Shown: positions 50,909 through 59,530 of the stretch, in pieces
How the letters are laid out: each line of letters opens with the position of its first letter
How positions within the stretch are numbered: position 1 is the first letter of the stretch
Assembly (NCBI GenBank): GCA_019509785.1
Contig: JAEKLQ010000039.1
Location: forward strand, 1-64,000
Length of the DNA: 64,000 nucleotides
Direction: 5' to 3'
Source of the DNA: Fibrobacterota bacterium
GTDB lineage: Bacteria; Fibrobacterota; Fibrobacteria; UBA11236
Position numbers and translations under genes: made by a program
Notes under the pieces: model-generated
What the model was told of the DNA's origin: nothing
Databases searched by the model: none
Seen by the model: the letters and a program-made list of their open reading frames with translations, nothing else

Positions 50909-51010
50909 CGAGTGGGTGGGGTATTCCTTGCTATCCGATTATAAAAGTAACTTATCGGCGGAGTCGATGCCTAACCTTTCCCGGATTAAAATCGGAAGCG
51001 GGGAAACCCC

Positions 51011-52552
51011 CTGAGCCGCTTCTCCCTGAGCGCCATCCTGACGCTCGGCGTCCTGGTCGCGCCCCTTCGGACCGGCGCCGCTCCGTCTCCCGCCCGCCCC
51101 GCCGTTTCGGCGCCCACCGCTCCGGCTCCCGCCACAGCGGCAACCCACGCCCCGGCGCCCGCCGCTTCGCCTTCTCCCTGCGCCGCCAGGTCCCCCGACG
51201 AAGCCCCGCCCGTTCCCGGATCCCCCGCCGCCGTCCTCAAGGCCTTCGACTCCCTGCTCGATGCCGGCCGCCTGCCCCAGGCGCGCGCGCTCTGCGCCGG
51301 TTCCATGCTGCGCATGTTCGACTTCGTCGCCCTGGCCCAATCCAAATTGGCCGGCCTGGTCGACACCTGCCGCAGCCATGAAAAGATCCTGGAGGAGAAG
51401 CAGGGCGGAGGTTGGGCCTACGTCAAGTCGGCCGGGGTCACCGTCTTCAAGCGCCCCTTCATGGGCCAGGACTCCCTGGCCTCCGTGCAGGCCGCCCACC
51501 TCTACCGTTCGGGCCGGTACTGGCTTCTGGTGGAGATGGAAGAATTGCCCGATAGCTCGGCCCCCGTCCATCTGCGATCCGGTACGCCCAGGCTCGAAGT
51601 CGCTTCCGATCCGGGCGACCTTCGGTCGGGCGACCTTCGGTCGGGCGGCGTCCCGTCGGGCAGCGTCCCGTCGCGAGCCCTTCGGTCGGGAACGCCCACC
51701 CAGGCCGATGCCGGGTCGGCCTCAGGGGCCGCGAACCTGTTCCCGGTTTCGCGTTTGGCTCCCTCCCAAGCCGGCCTCGCCGATCGCCTGCGCCTGCGGC
51801 TCACCTTGAGGAATGGCGAAGCCTGGGAAGGCTTGCTCCCCTTGGGGCCGGGCCAGGTCCGCTTGCGCGCCCTCTCCCCTTCCGATTGGATCGTGGAGAA
51901 TCGCAAGGTGGCCCCGGGGCCGCGCGCGGCCGCGCCCACTTCGGCCAGCGATGCCCGCTGGCTTTCGTCCAATTCCTTCCTGGTCCTTACCGATACCTTA
52001 TTGCAGGCCACGGCCGCTTCCATCGCCGGGAAAGAGACCGATCCGCAACGCATCGCGGACGCCGTTTACCGCTGGGTCTCCGACCGTTTCCATTTCCGCT
52101 TAGGGTCCGTGCTTTTCGGGGCCAGCCCCGAGGTGCTGCGCAATCTGACGGGGGATTGCTCCGAGGCCGCCGTCCTCACGGCCGCATTGCTCCGCGCCCG
52201 CGGCGTGCCCGCGCGCATCGCCCTGGGATTCGCCAGCCTGGGCAGGGGGGTATTCATCGGACATGCCTGGTGCGAAGCCCGCCTGGGGGGAGAGTGGGTG
52301 GGCGTGGACGCGGCCCTGCGCGAGTTCCCGTCCGGCGTGGAACGGATCAAGCTGGCCGAGCTGGACGGCCGCGAGAACCTGCAGATCGCGGCGACCAACC
52401 TGATGATGCGGTTGATCGCGAATCTGGACGTGCAGATTGAGGGCGCCTGGAAAGACGGGAAGCCCTTGCCGCTGAAGCGCTTCGAAGGCAATGCGGCCGA
52501 GGCGGAGAAATACTTCCAGGACATCTTGGACGGAGCGACGGAGAAGCCCTAA
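51011..52552 (+). CDS. Secreted transglutaminase-like protein
   Basis: The papain-fold transglutaminase core is clear: DRFHFRLGSVLFGASPEVL, LTGDCSEAAVLTAALL (Cys), GVFIGHAWCEARLGGEW (His) and VGVDAALREFP (Asp). The frame is open from just after a TAA at 50986, and the region from 51011 encodes a signal peptide (FSLSAILTLGVLVAPLRTG) and a Pro/Ala spacer. The only possible start there is CTG 51011, behind AGCGGGGAAA; the first ATG (51305) would lose the signal. A tandem insert DLRSGDLRSG...VPSGSVPS lies near residue 200. Such domains crosslink or cleave proteins in the periplasm. Confidence 0.8.
   Translation: MSRFSLSAILTLGVLVAPLRTGAAPSPARPAVSAPTAPAPATAATHAPAPAASPSPCAARSPDEAPPVPGSPAAVLKAFDSLLDAGRLPQARALCAGSMLRMFDFVALAQSKLAGLVDTCRSHEKILEEKQGGGWAYVKSAGVTVFKRPFMGQDSLASVQAAHLYRSGRYWLLVEMEELPDSSAPVHLRSGTPRLEVASDPGDLRSGDLRSGGVPSGSVPSRALRSGTPTQADAGSASGAANLFPVSRLAPSQAGLADRLRLRLTLRNGEAWEGLLPLGPGQVRLRALSPSDWIVENRKVAPGPRAAAPTSASDARWLSSNSFLVLTDTLLQATAASIAGKETDPQRIADAVYRWVSDRFHFRLGSVLFGASPEVLRNLTGDCSEAAVLTAALLRARGVPARIALGFASLGRGVFIGHAWCEARLGGEWVGVDAALREFPSGVERIKLAELDGRENLQIAATNLMMRLIANLDVQIEGAWKDGKPLPLKRFEGNAAEAEKYFQDILDGATEKP
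51607..51692. repeat. Short tandem repeats inside the transglutaminase gene
   Basis: Copies of GGCGACCTTCGGTCG and related GGCGTCCCGTCGGGC units, each able to form a small hairpin (CGACC/GGTCG). They encode DLRSG and VPSG repeats in a linker that family members would not need. Confidence 0.7.
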
Positions 52553-52555
52553 GAA

Positions 52556-52652
52556 AGAGGGTACAGGGTGAAGGGTATCGGCGCGGAGGCGCCGGTGGGC
52601 CGATCCTCTTGATCCTAACCCTTCACCCTTCACCCTTCACCCTGTACCCTCT
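52556..52652. repeat. Repeat A, copy 1 (palindromic-ended dispersed element)
   Basis: Terminal arms at 52556-52576 and 52632-52652 are perfect inverted repeats of 21 bp built from GGGTACAGGGT and GAAGGGT. The middle contains GGCGC and GGCGCC stems and GATCCTAACCC. It lies exactly between two convergent stops (52552 and 52661), with CCCTTTTT after the right arm, so it can end transcription from the left and probably both sides. Copy 2 at 63271 is inverted relative to this one. Confidence 0.9.
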
Positions 52653-52660
52653 ACCCTTTT

Positions 52661-53551
52661 TCACTTCCACATCGTCACTATCACGATGGCCGCGAACATC
52701 AGCCCGGCCCCGATCAACCTGCGTCCCATTACGCCCGCCCCGGACAGGCGCTCGGTATTGCTGAACCAATGGCCCAAGAACCAGATCAACAGGAAATTCC
52801 AGAGTCCCCGGGAACTGAAGAGGATGTTCACCAGGGTCACCTGCCCGTAGATGCCGATCACGGCGGTGAGCAGAAGCGATTGCAGCCCGAGCACCAGGGA
52901 GCCGGCGGCCAGCCAGGCGAAGCCGCCTTGCGGCATCCGCCAGGGCGGAGCCTTAAGGCGCGGGACAAGGGCCAGGGAATACAAGGCCGTGCACAGGGCC
53001 ATGGGGGGAAGGAAATGGAACGCGCCCCAGCGCGGCGCCCATTTCTGGATCAGCACGTCCCCGATGGCGAAGAAGGCGGCCGCGCAGAGGGAGTAGAGCA
53101 AGGTGCGCCAGACTCCCCGGCGCAGGTGGGGCGCTCCGGCCTGGAGCAGGAAAACGGCGGCGAAGGAAAGCGAGGCCGCGATCCACCAAGGCAAAGGGAC
53201 CGTTAAGCCGAGCAGCAGTTCCGTGAAGAGGGCGACCAAGAGCACCTTGGAGCCCAAAGCCGGGGTCGCCACGGTGAGATCCCCCGATGCGAAGGCGAGG
53301 ATGGCGCAACCCTGCCCCGCGAAGGAGGTAAGCCCGATCACCGCGGGCTGCCACCACACGTCCCAGGGGATAGATCGGCTTTCGAAAGGGAAGGCGAAAA
53401 CGAAAACCAGGGCCATGGCCCAGAAGTTGGCGATCAAGGTCGAAGGCATGTCCGCGCCCTTTTCGATGGACCGCTTCATCAATAAGGTGCCGGTCGGATA
53501 CAAGAAGGCGCAGCACAGCGGGACCAGCAAAGGGACGAGGGAACGCGTCAT
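52661..53551 (-). CDS. EamA/DMT-superfamily transporter
   Basis: A 296-residue membrane protein with about ten TM helices in two EamA halves: LVPLLVPLCCAFLYPTGTLL, FWAMALVFVFAFPF, AVIGLTSFAGQGCAILAFA and, in the second half, LLYSLCAAAFFAIGDVLIQK and GAGLMFAAIVIVTMWK. Substrate unknown. ATG 53551 is preferred over an upstream TTG. Confidence 0.85.
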   Translation of the reverse strand: MTRSLVPLLVPLCCAFLYPTGTLLMKRSIEKGADMPSTLIANFWAMALVFVFAFPFESRSIPWDVWWQPAVIGLTSFAGQGCAILAFASGDLTVATPALGSKVLLVALFTELLLGLTVPLPWWIAASLSFAAVFLLQAGAPHLRRGVWRTLLYSLCAAAFFAIGDVLIQKWAPRWGAFHFLPPMALCTALYSLALVPRLKAPPWRMPQGGFAWLAAGSLVLGLQSLLLTAVIGIYGQVTLVNILFSSRGLWNFLLIWFLGHWFSNTERLSGAGVMGRRLIGAGLMFAAIVIVTMWK

Positions 53552-53630
53552 GGGCGGACGCAAGATAGATTATGGCGGAGCCGGGGTTTCACGGGCCATG
53601 GCGCTCTATACATCCATAACGGGGGCGGGC

Positions 53631-55100
53631 CTATATCTTCAAGGTGCTGGATAGGAATAGCCCGAAGTTATACGCGTCGAAGTTCTGGCGCGGGCGGTAG
53701 ACCTTATCGGGGTGGTCGGGATCGGACTCCAGGACGTAACGGCCCCCGTCGAGCCGGGTCCATTGGAAATGGGTGATGGAGGCGTCCCCGTAGGCCATGC
53801 TGAATCCGAAGCGCGATTGGGTGAGATCCTTATCCATCCCCAAGGAAACGGTGAAACCGTAGTAGTCGATATTGCGATCCCAGCTGGCGGGCCGGTTATC
53901 GTCCGGGCCTTGGCTGAAATCGGTATAACCGCCGCAAGCGATGGAGTAGCCTTTATATATCACCGCTTCGAAACCGCCCGAGAAATCGACGACCGATTTT
54001 TTCAGGATGGTATAGGTCTGCTCCAGCGGCGCGTAGCGTTCGAAGCCGGAGCGATTCAAGGCGATGCCGGTGTCCGGCGTCAGGCCGGTATAATCGTATT
54101 GGCTGCCGAGATAGTAATCGGTTTGCGCCGTGAGCAGAAGCCGATCGATGGGCCTCCACGACGCCCCGAGGGAAAGGCTGGGGGCGGTGACCTCGGTATG
54201 CCTTTCCGAACGCGAGGTGCTATAGATCTCGGGCGCATAGGTCGTCGGCGCGGAATTCGCGCTGACCACGGTATCGTTCCAGATATCTTCCACGCGCTGC
54301 TCTTCGGTGCGGGACACCCAGACCATGCTCCCCGGCGAAAGGTTGATGCCGATGGAGAAGTCCGGGCTCATGCGGATCAGGGCCCCGAAAAATGCCGATC
54401 CGCCCAATCCCGTTTGGGTCACCGAACGGGTCACGTTGTTCTCATGGAAGCGAGACAAGTCATCCGGGTTCCCGTCCACGTAGTTCCCGTCCCATCCGCC
54501 GAACGCCGTCTTTTCCAATTCGGTATTGTAGATGGCATACAGGGAAAACCCCAATGAGATCTTGTCGTTGTACTTGAACGCGATGCTGGGGCCGATCTGG
54601 GTCGATTTCGAAACGTCATAATAGGATAAGCTCAACCGCGTGTAGCAGGGATCATTCAAGCCCGGTTCGGAAGAGCACCAAGAGCCCGTGCCTTCGTCGT
54701 GGTAGGCGCCTTCGATCTTCTGCTCTCCGGTGAAAAGATCGTTGAGCGGCGTCACCACGCTGAACCCGTAGGCCCAATTGCCCATCCGCTGGGAGAAGGC
54801 GGTGATGGTGGGGCTGAAGTTGAAGGAGTTGTAAGGGATGTCCGTCCCCTCCGCGATACCGATCCTCTCCTTCTGGTATTGCACCACCTGGGCCGAGACG
54901 TTGAGCTTGATGTTCTTGATCTGGGTAAGGCCGGCCGGGTTGTAGTAGGTGGCGGTGGCGTCGTCGGCGAGCCCGGCGAAAGCGCCGCCCAAGGCCGCGC
55001 CCTTATCGCCCACCAGCACGATCTTATGGTTGAACGAATCCGCGCGCGCGGATAGCCAACATGCGGCCAGGACCATCCCGGCCTTCGGGAAAATGCGCAT
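53631..55100 (-). CDS. FadL/OMPP1-type outer-membrane transport protein
   Basis: A 489-residue barrel with signal peptide and the FadL plug region GDKGAALGGAFAGLADDATATYYNPAGL (NPAGL hallmark). Later parts (GVVTPLNDLF-like loop, IGPSIAFKYNDKISLGFSLY, LSLGASWRPIDRLLLTAQTD, GYSIACGGYTDFSQG) are barrel strands. FadL proteins move hydrophobic compounds across the outer membrane. The C-terminus ends in a strand as expected. Confidence 0.9.
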   Translation of the reverse strand: MRIFPKAGMVLAACWLSARADSFNHKIVLVGDKGAALGGAFAGLADDATATYYNPAGLTQIKNIKLNVSAQVVQYQKERIGIAEGTDIPYNSFNFSPTITAFSQRMGNWAYGFSVVTPLNDLFTGEQKIEGAYHDEGTGSWCSSEPGLNDPCYTRLSLSYYDVSKSTQIGPSIAFKYNDKISLGFSLYAIYNTELEKTAFGGWDGNYVDGNPDDLSRFHENNVTRSVTQTGLGGSAFFGALIRMSPDFSIGINLSPGSMVWVSRTEEQRVEDIWNDTVVSANSAPTTYAPEIYSTSRSERHTEVTAPSLSLGASWRPIDRLLLTAQTDYYLGSQYDYTGLTPDTGIALNRSGFERYAPLEQTYTILKKSVVDFSGGFEAVIYKGYSIACGGYTDFSQGPDDNRPASWDRNIDYYGFTVSLGMDKDLTQSRFGFSMAYGDASITHFQWTRLDGGRYVLESDPDHPDKVYRPRQNFDAYNFGLFLSSTLKI

Positions 55101-55196
55101 ACCCCCTATTCTTCCATGCCCGGCAGGCGGTCGGCCAGGGATAGGCGTACTTTGCCCCGGGATTTATCTTGGACCCGGAGTTTCCGGGAGGATCCG

Positions 55197-55694
55197 ATGT
55201 TCGCCCGCCGCCTCGATGCCGCTTTGATGGAATCCACCCTGGCCCGCGCCCGGGTTTCCCCGCGCCGCCGGGCGAATCATTGCTTCCATGCCCCCGCCGA
55301 TCGCCTACAGCGGATGGTGATTGCCGCCTTGGCGGGCAGCTACTTCCCGCCCCATCGCCACAAGGATCCGGATAAGCTGGAGATCTTCACCATCCTGTCT
55401 GGCCGGGTCCTGGCGATCACCTTCGACGATGCGGGAGGGTTGGACGAGACGGCCTTGCTCTCGGCCGACCCGGAGGAGCGGGCCCGCGGCGCGGTCGCCC
55501 AGGTGGAGATCCCGCCCGGCGCCTGGCATACCCTGGCGGTCTTGTCCCCGGAAGCTGTGATCTACGAAGTCATCGACGGCTATTTCGATGCCAAGACCCA
55601 CAAGCGCTTCGCGCCTTGGGCGCCCTCCGAGGCCGATGCCGAAGGCGCCCAGGCCTATCTCACCGACCTTATCGAACGCTGCGGCGCGGTCTAG
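55197..55694 (+). CDS. WbuC-family cupin metalloprotein
   Basis: A 165-residue cupin from ATG 55197 behind GGGAGG. It has RANHCFHAPADRLQRMVIAA, the metal-binding HRHKDPDKLEIFTILSGRV and EIPPGAWHTLAVLSPEAVIY. WbuC proteins occur near polysaccharide and LPS genes, with uncertain chemistry. The promoter is shared divergently with the FadL-type gene. Confidence 0.85.
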   Translation: MFARRLDAALMESTLARARVSPRRRANHCFHAPADRLQRMVIAALAGSYFPPHRHKDPDKLEIFTILSGRVLAITFDDAGGLDETALLSADPEERARGAVAQVEIPPGAWHTLAVLSPEAVIYEVIDGYFDAKTHKRFAPWAPSEADAEGAQAYLTDLIERCGAV

Positions 55695-55737
55695 CTTCGC
55701 GGTCAAAGCTCCGCTATCGGGTCCTCGCGGGCCGGGC

Positions 55738-56613
55738 CTACTCCGCGCTCTCGCGGTCGAGGCAAAGCCATCCCTCCGCGGCCCAGTCCCGGAACCATCC
55801 GGAGACCTCCCGCTCGAGCAAGGCCTGATCGGAAGGGGCCAAGACCCCATCGAGCCGGGCGAACACCTCGGGCAAGGTTCCCGGAAAGGCGCGCAGCAAT
55901 GCCAGGGCGGCGGCCGGCACTTCGGTTTTCATCACCCGCAAATCGGCCTCCCGATGGACCACGAGGTCGGCGGAGACGCGCAGGGGAGGGTCCATCGTCG
56001 CTTCCAAGCTTTCATCGGCCAGGCATCTGCCGCGGTACTCGGCGAAATCCCAGTCGGTATGCAATGGCGTTACGTGCGGCGCCAAGCGTAGTCGCTCCGC
56101 CATCAAGGCCTCCGGGCCCAGGCCGGCGGCGGCGAGGGTCGCCCCGTCGGGGGCATCGAACGCTTTCGAAAGCGCGCGCTCGTAGGCGATCGCCTGCAGG
56201 ACCGTATCCCGCAGCGGCCCCGCATAGCCGGCTGCCAAGAAGCCGGGGAATCCCGCGTCCAGGTCCGCCAGGAAAGGGGATGCGGGAGGATGGGCTTGCA
56301 AATACCGCACGGCCCAGTCATTGAACTCCTGAAGCCCCATCAGATGGATGGCCGCCGTGTAGTCCGATTGCATCACCGTGACCAGCCGGAACCAATATTG
56401 TTCGTTGTACACGCCCAAGCGATCGAAACCGCCCAGGTCCCCCTTGGACCGGAGCCGTTCGGCGGCCGATTCGGCCAAGCCGGGCGAAGACACCGCCAAA
56501 GGATTTTCGCCATAGCGCTTGGGAAGCGGGTTGGCGATGGCGGAGCCGAACCACGCCTGCAGGGCGGCTAGCGACAAGGAGGGAGGGTTTTCCGGCTCGC
56601 GATTTTGTGCCAT
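55738..56613 (-). CDS. DUF2063 (BufC/HvfC N-terminal domain) protein
   Basis: A 291-residue protein with LAALQAWFGSAIANPLPKRY, LGVYNEQYWFRLVTVMQSDY, FNDWAVRYLQAHPPASPFLA and YERALSKAFDAPDG, which match the DUF2063 family. These usually stand next to a DUF692 (MNIO) enzyme, the partner that modifies small peptides. No DUF692 gene or short peptide precursor is seen near it, so it is either an orphan or works with proteins elsewhere. Confidence 0.82.
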   Translation of the reverse strand: MAQNREPENPPSLSLAALQAWFGSAIANPLPKRYGENPLAVSSPGLAESAAERLRSKGDLGGFDRLGVYNEQYWFRLVTVMQSDYTAAIHLMGLQEFNDWAVRYLQAHPPASPFLADLDAGFPGFLAAGYAGPLRDTVLQAIAYERALSKAFDAPDGATLAAAGLGPEALMAERLRLAPHVTPLHTDWDFAEYRGRCLADESLEATMDPPLRVSADLVVHREADLRVMKTEVPAAALALLRAFPGTLPEVFARLDGVLAPSDQALLEREVSGWFRDWAAEGWLCLDRESAE

Positions 56614-56631
56614 GGCAGTAAAGTAGTTCCC

Positions 56632-56958
56632 TTACTTCTTGAACACGAAATACGCGGCGCCCATCATGCAAAGCCCCGCGGCGGCGTAGTTCCAGCGCAG
56701 TTGTTCCTTGAAATAGATGGTGGTGAACACTGCGAAAACGCCTAGGGTGATGATTTCCTGGAGAATCTTAAGCTGGGAAGGCGTGAATCGATACGACCCG
56801 ATGCGGTTGGCGGGCACTTGGAAACAGTACTCCAGCAAGGCGATACCCCAACTGGCGAGGATCGCCTTCCAAAGGACCTCGCTCCGGAACTTGAGGTGCC
56901 CGTACCAGGCGAAGGTCATGAAAATGTTCGAGACGAGCAGGAGGAGGATGGTCGTCAT
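56632..56958 (-). CDS. DUF486 (DMT_6) small membrane protein
   Basis: A 108-residue membrane protein from ATG 56958 with four TM helices: ILLLLVSNIFMTFAWYGHL, AILASWGIALLEYCFQVPAN, ILQEIITLGVFAVFTTIYFK and YAAAGLCMMGAAYFVFKK. The length and sequence fit the DUF486 family exactly. Function unknown. An upstream extension to 57030 would include the Arg-rich hairpin region and is unlikely. Confidence 0.9.
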   Translation of the reverse strand: MTTILLLLVSNIFMTFAWYGHLKFRSEVLWKAILASWGIALLEYCFQVPANRIGSYRFTPSQLKILQEIITLGVFAVFTTIYFKEQLRWNYAAAGLCMMGAAYFVFKK

Positions 56959-56977
56959 GGCCAGCGAAAATAATAAA

Positions 56978-57048
56978 CCCTTGGCCCGAAGGGACAAGGG
57001 TCGCCCTCGGCCCCGCAGGCCGAGGGTCACCCCCGGCCTTGCGGCCGG
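56978..57048 (-). terminator. Three tandem GC hairpins after the 57079 gene
   Basis: Stems CCGGCC/GGCCGG (57033-57048), CCCTCGGCC/GGCCGAGGG (57004-57026) and CCCTTG/CAAGGG (56978-57000). On the minus strand the last is followed by TTTATTATTTT, a terminator layout for the gene ending at 57079. Confidence 0.65.
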
Positions 57049-57078
57049 AGGCTATGCATGTTCCGATAAGGCGCGGTC

Positions 57079-58260
57079 CTAGAAGCCCAGCGCCATACCG
57101 ATATTCGCGAAGAGCCCCTGACCCGCGTTGCCGCCGATCAGGTAGGGTCCATTGGCGAGGACCGCTTCTTTGAGGCTGCCTTCCAAAGCGAAGTTATCCT
57201 TGACCCAGCGGAGGCCCACGGAGACGTCGGCCCCGCCGGTCAGCATGGTCGAGGAAGTATTGTTGTTTGCAGGCTCATCCTGGGCGCCGCGCAGGAGGGC
57301 GGTTACCGAGAATCCGGAAAAGCCTTCGAAGCCATGGCCGAACTGCTTCTGGAAGGCGATGTTCGGGCTGATGGAGACCGCGTATTGGTTGCCGTGCGTG
57401 GGGCCGACCGAATCGTTCTCGAAAGCCAAAACGCCGTTGGCGCCGATGAACACCGAGTAGTCGCTATTCGCCCGCAGGATATAGCCCCACATGGGCATGA
57501 TGGTCAGCATGTTGACCATATCGTCCACGTTCGGGGTGGGCGTATCGTCGGTGTGCAAGCCCAGCACGTAGTTGCCTTCGATGTTGACGGATTGGGTGCC
57601 CTCGACGGTGGCATCCTTCTTCCATCCGGCCATGAGGCTCAACTGATGATGGTTGACCTCGGTGTTGGAGCCCGCTGCCGGCTCGGTGGTTACGCTGTTA
57701 TGCGGCGCGGCCGGCGGGATGGTGGGGAAACCGGTGTTCCAGCCCACGGACCCGTACACGTCGCTGGCGCCCAGGCCTAAATCGAAGAAGGCGCCGAAAC
57801 CGCTGGCATCGTAATAGGTGGTGGTGGTGCCTGCCGCCGTCTTGTTGCTGACGCGATCCACGGCCAGCATGAGGCCGCCGCCCCAGGCGGTTCCTTTTCC
57901 CAATCCCAAACGCAAGGTGTTCGGAACTCCCGGAGAGGCCGCGCTCACCGGACCGGTGACGTCGCCGAACCAGTTCCAGCCCATTCCCTTGATGGAGAAT
58001 GCGGCATTGCCCATGTCCGCGCCGCCGAAACCGGCGAAATATTGCTTGTCGCCGATGAGGGTTGGACGACGGGAGTAATCGTCAACGGTGTTGTCCGCGG
58101 CGATGTTTCCTTTGGTTACGGTAGCATAAAGTCCGGTGCGGGGCGCGGCGGGTGCAGGTGCCGACGCCGGCGAACCCTGCGCCATGGCCAAACCCGAAAC
58201 CGCAAGGCAAGTAGTCGCTATCGTTCTGAGTATCGTCATGGTGCTCCGTTTCTGCTTCAA
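57079..58260 (-). CDS. Predicted outer-membrane beta-barrel protein
   Basis: A 393-residue protein with signal peptide (TTCLAVSGLAMAQG), a Pro/Ala spacer, then strand-rich sequence (GMGWNWFGDVTGPV, YYDASGFGAFFDLGLGASDVYG, MWGYILRANSDYSVFIGANG) ending GLFANIGMALGF with the terminal aromatic typical of outer-membrane proteins. No named family was recognised. Confidence 0.6.
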   Translation of the reverse strand: MKQKRSTMTILRTIATTCLAVSGLAMAQGSPASAPAPAAPRTGLYATVTKGNIAADNTVDDYSRRPTLIGDKQYFAGFGGADMGNAAFSIKGMGWNWFGDVTGPVSAASPGVPNTLRLGLGKGTAWGGGLMLAVDRVSNKTAAGTTTTYYDASGFGAFFDLGLGASDVYGSVGWNTGFPTIPPAAPHNSVTTEPAAGSNTEVNHHQLSLMAGWKKDATVEGTQSVNIEGNYVLGLHTDDTPTPNVDDMVNMLTIMPMWGYILRANSDYSVFIGANGVLAFENDSVGPTHGNQYAVSISPNIAFQKQFGHGFEGFSGFSVTALLRGAQDEPANNNTSSTMLTGGADVSVGLRWVKDNFALEGSLKEAVLANGPYLIGGNAGQGLFANIGMALGF

Positions 58261-58417
58261 GTGGCGCCTTCGGAATTTTGAATTGTTTCAATCCGCTTTC
58301 CAAAAGCGTCCAGAAGTTAACAAAACCCAAGTCAAATCGGGCCGCTTGCGGTTAGGGAAGACTCAAATCACCCGTAACCGGCGAATTTCCCCACTTACGA
58401 CGCGATTTGTTAACATC

Positions 58418-58437
58418 TGTGGATAGCTTGTGGATAA
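58418..58437 (-). promoter_or_regulatory. Pair of DnaA-box-like sequences
   Basis: TGTGGATAA at 58429-58437 is the exact complement of the consensus DnaA box TTATCCACA; TGTGGATAG at 58418-58426 differs by one base. Start-to-start spacing is 11 bp, one helical turn, and both face the same way. AT-richer sequence (ATTTGTTAACAT) adjoins. No dnaA or replication gene is near. Confidence 0.45.
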
Positions 58438-58439
58438 AC

Positions 58440-58470
58440 GCCGGGAAGCGATTTTCGACTACTTCCCGGC
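58440..58470 (-). terminator. Hairpin downstream of the HATPase regulator gene
   Basis: Arms GCCGGGAAG (58440-58448) and CTTCCCGGC (58462-58470) with a 13-nt loop. It is about 80 bp past the stop of the minus-strand gene at 58553. On that strand only GTTTATCC follows, so termination would be weak. Confidence 0.45.
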
Positions 58471-58552
58471 CTTTGAAAGGACTAAGTAATTCGGGGGGAG
58501 GTAGCGTTCAAGGCACCCCCTGCTTCCGACGGCCGAGGCAGTAATAGGCGCG

Positions 58553-59530
58553 TCAGAAGGGGTTCACTTCCGTAATGATGATGCTCTCGAACCGGTTCAA
58601 TTCCTTCTCATGATATTGCAGGAAAATCGTTTCCGTACGCACGCCCCTGAGGATGTTCACGATAAAGCGGCTATAGCGATAGACCATGGAGATTCCCCGT
58701 CCGCTCTCGTCCCAGATACCCGGAGGCATTTTTTCATCGCCGATCTTGGATTGCCGTCGCAACTTTTCCAGCACCCGCAACATGGAGAGCGAGCCGGTGG
58801 AATCCATCACCGAAACGCCCAACTTTTCCTTATCCCCCACCAAGCTGATCTTGATACCGCGCCGTTCCGGAATCTCCACCTCCGGGGGCGCTTTCAGGAG
58901 CTTGGCGTCCCTCTCCTCCGGAGTGATGCCTTCGATGGCATAGGCGAAAGTGTTGAGCATCAGCTCGTGGAGGAAGACGCGGAACGAGGCCTGTTCTTCT
59001 GGCTTCACGTAAGGCTGGCAGGCCCGGAAACATTCATCGATCGCGCTTTCCACACGGACCTGGCCCGCGAACGTCCGGTACAACGGGCCCACCGCGAACC
59101 CATCGGGGAAATAAGGCGCGAAGCCGAAAATGTTTCCCGTCAAAAGCCGGATGGTGAGCGCACGGATGACATCGTCGTCGAAAAGCCCTTTCTTGATCAC
59201 GTTGCCGATGTGGAAATCCCGCGCGATGCCGAAGTAGTCGGTACCGTCGTCAGCCAAGAGCACGATCTGCAAGGATGGATTGCAATCCCCGATCTCGCGG
59301 ATGAGCCGCGACTCTCCCGCGGTGCCCGCATCGGTGATTTCCACGTACACCAGCCCGCGTCCTTTTTCGGGCACCACCGCGCCCCAATGGCGCGCGGCCT
59401 TGGCCACGAACCCTGGTGCGATGCGGTACTCGTCCTCCCATTTAATGCGCGCATAGCAAGCCCTAAGGCGCTCGGCCAAAGCGGCGTCGGCGCCCAGGAA
59501 TACGACGGGTATGGGAAGCAATGCATCCAT
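58553..59530 (-). CDS. Regulator with receiver-like N-terminus and RsbW-type HATPase domain
   Basis: A 325-residue cytosolic protein. The first 130 residues look like a receiver fold (PIPVVFLGADAALAERL, GRGLVYVEITDAG with Glu at the usual phospho-Asp place, LQIVLLADD). The C-terminal half has an anti-sigma/HATPase_c_2 pattern: FRVFLHELMLNTFAYAIEGI (N box) and WDESGRGISMVYRYS (G box), with no HisKA. It may act as a kinase-like switch on an antagonist protein. Partner unknown. Confidence 0.7.
   Translation of the reverse strand: MDALLPIPVVFLGADAALAERLRACYARIKWEDEYRIAPGFVAKAARHWGAVVPEKGRGLVYVEITDAGTAGESRLIREIGDCNPSLQIVLLADDGTDYFGIARDFHIGNVIKKGLFDDDVIRALTIRLLTGNIFGFAPYFPDGFAVGPLYRTFAGQVRVESAIDECFRACQPYVKPEEQASFRVFLHELMLNTFAYAIEGITPEERDAKLLKAPPEVEIPERRGIKISLVGDKEKLGVSVMDSTGSLSMLRVLEKLRRQSKIGDEKMPPGIWDESGRGISMVYRYSRFIVNILRGVRTETIFLQYHEKELNRFESIIITEVNPF

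Larger units (their letters stand above)
58261..58552. other. 292-bp intergenic region holding DnaA-box-like sites and a hairpin
   Basis: Between two minus-strand genes. It holds the promoter of the 57079 gene, two DnaA-box-like 9-mers at 58418-58437 and a 9-bp stem hairpin at 58440-58470. Nothing coding was seen. Confidence 0.6.
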
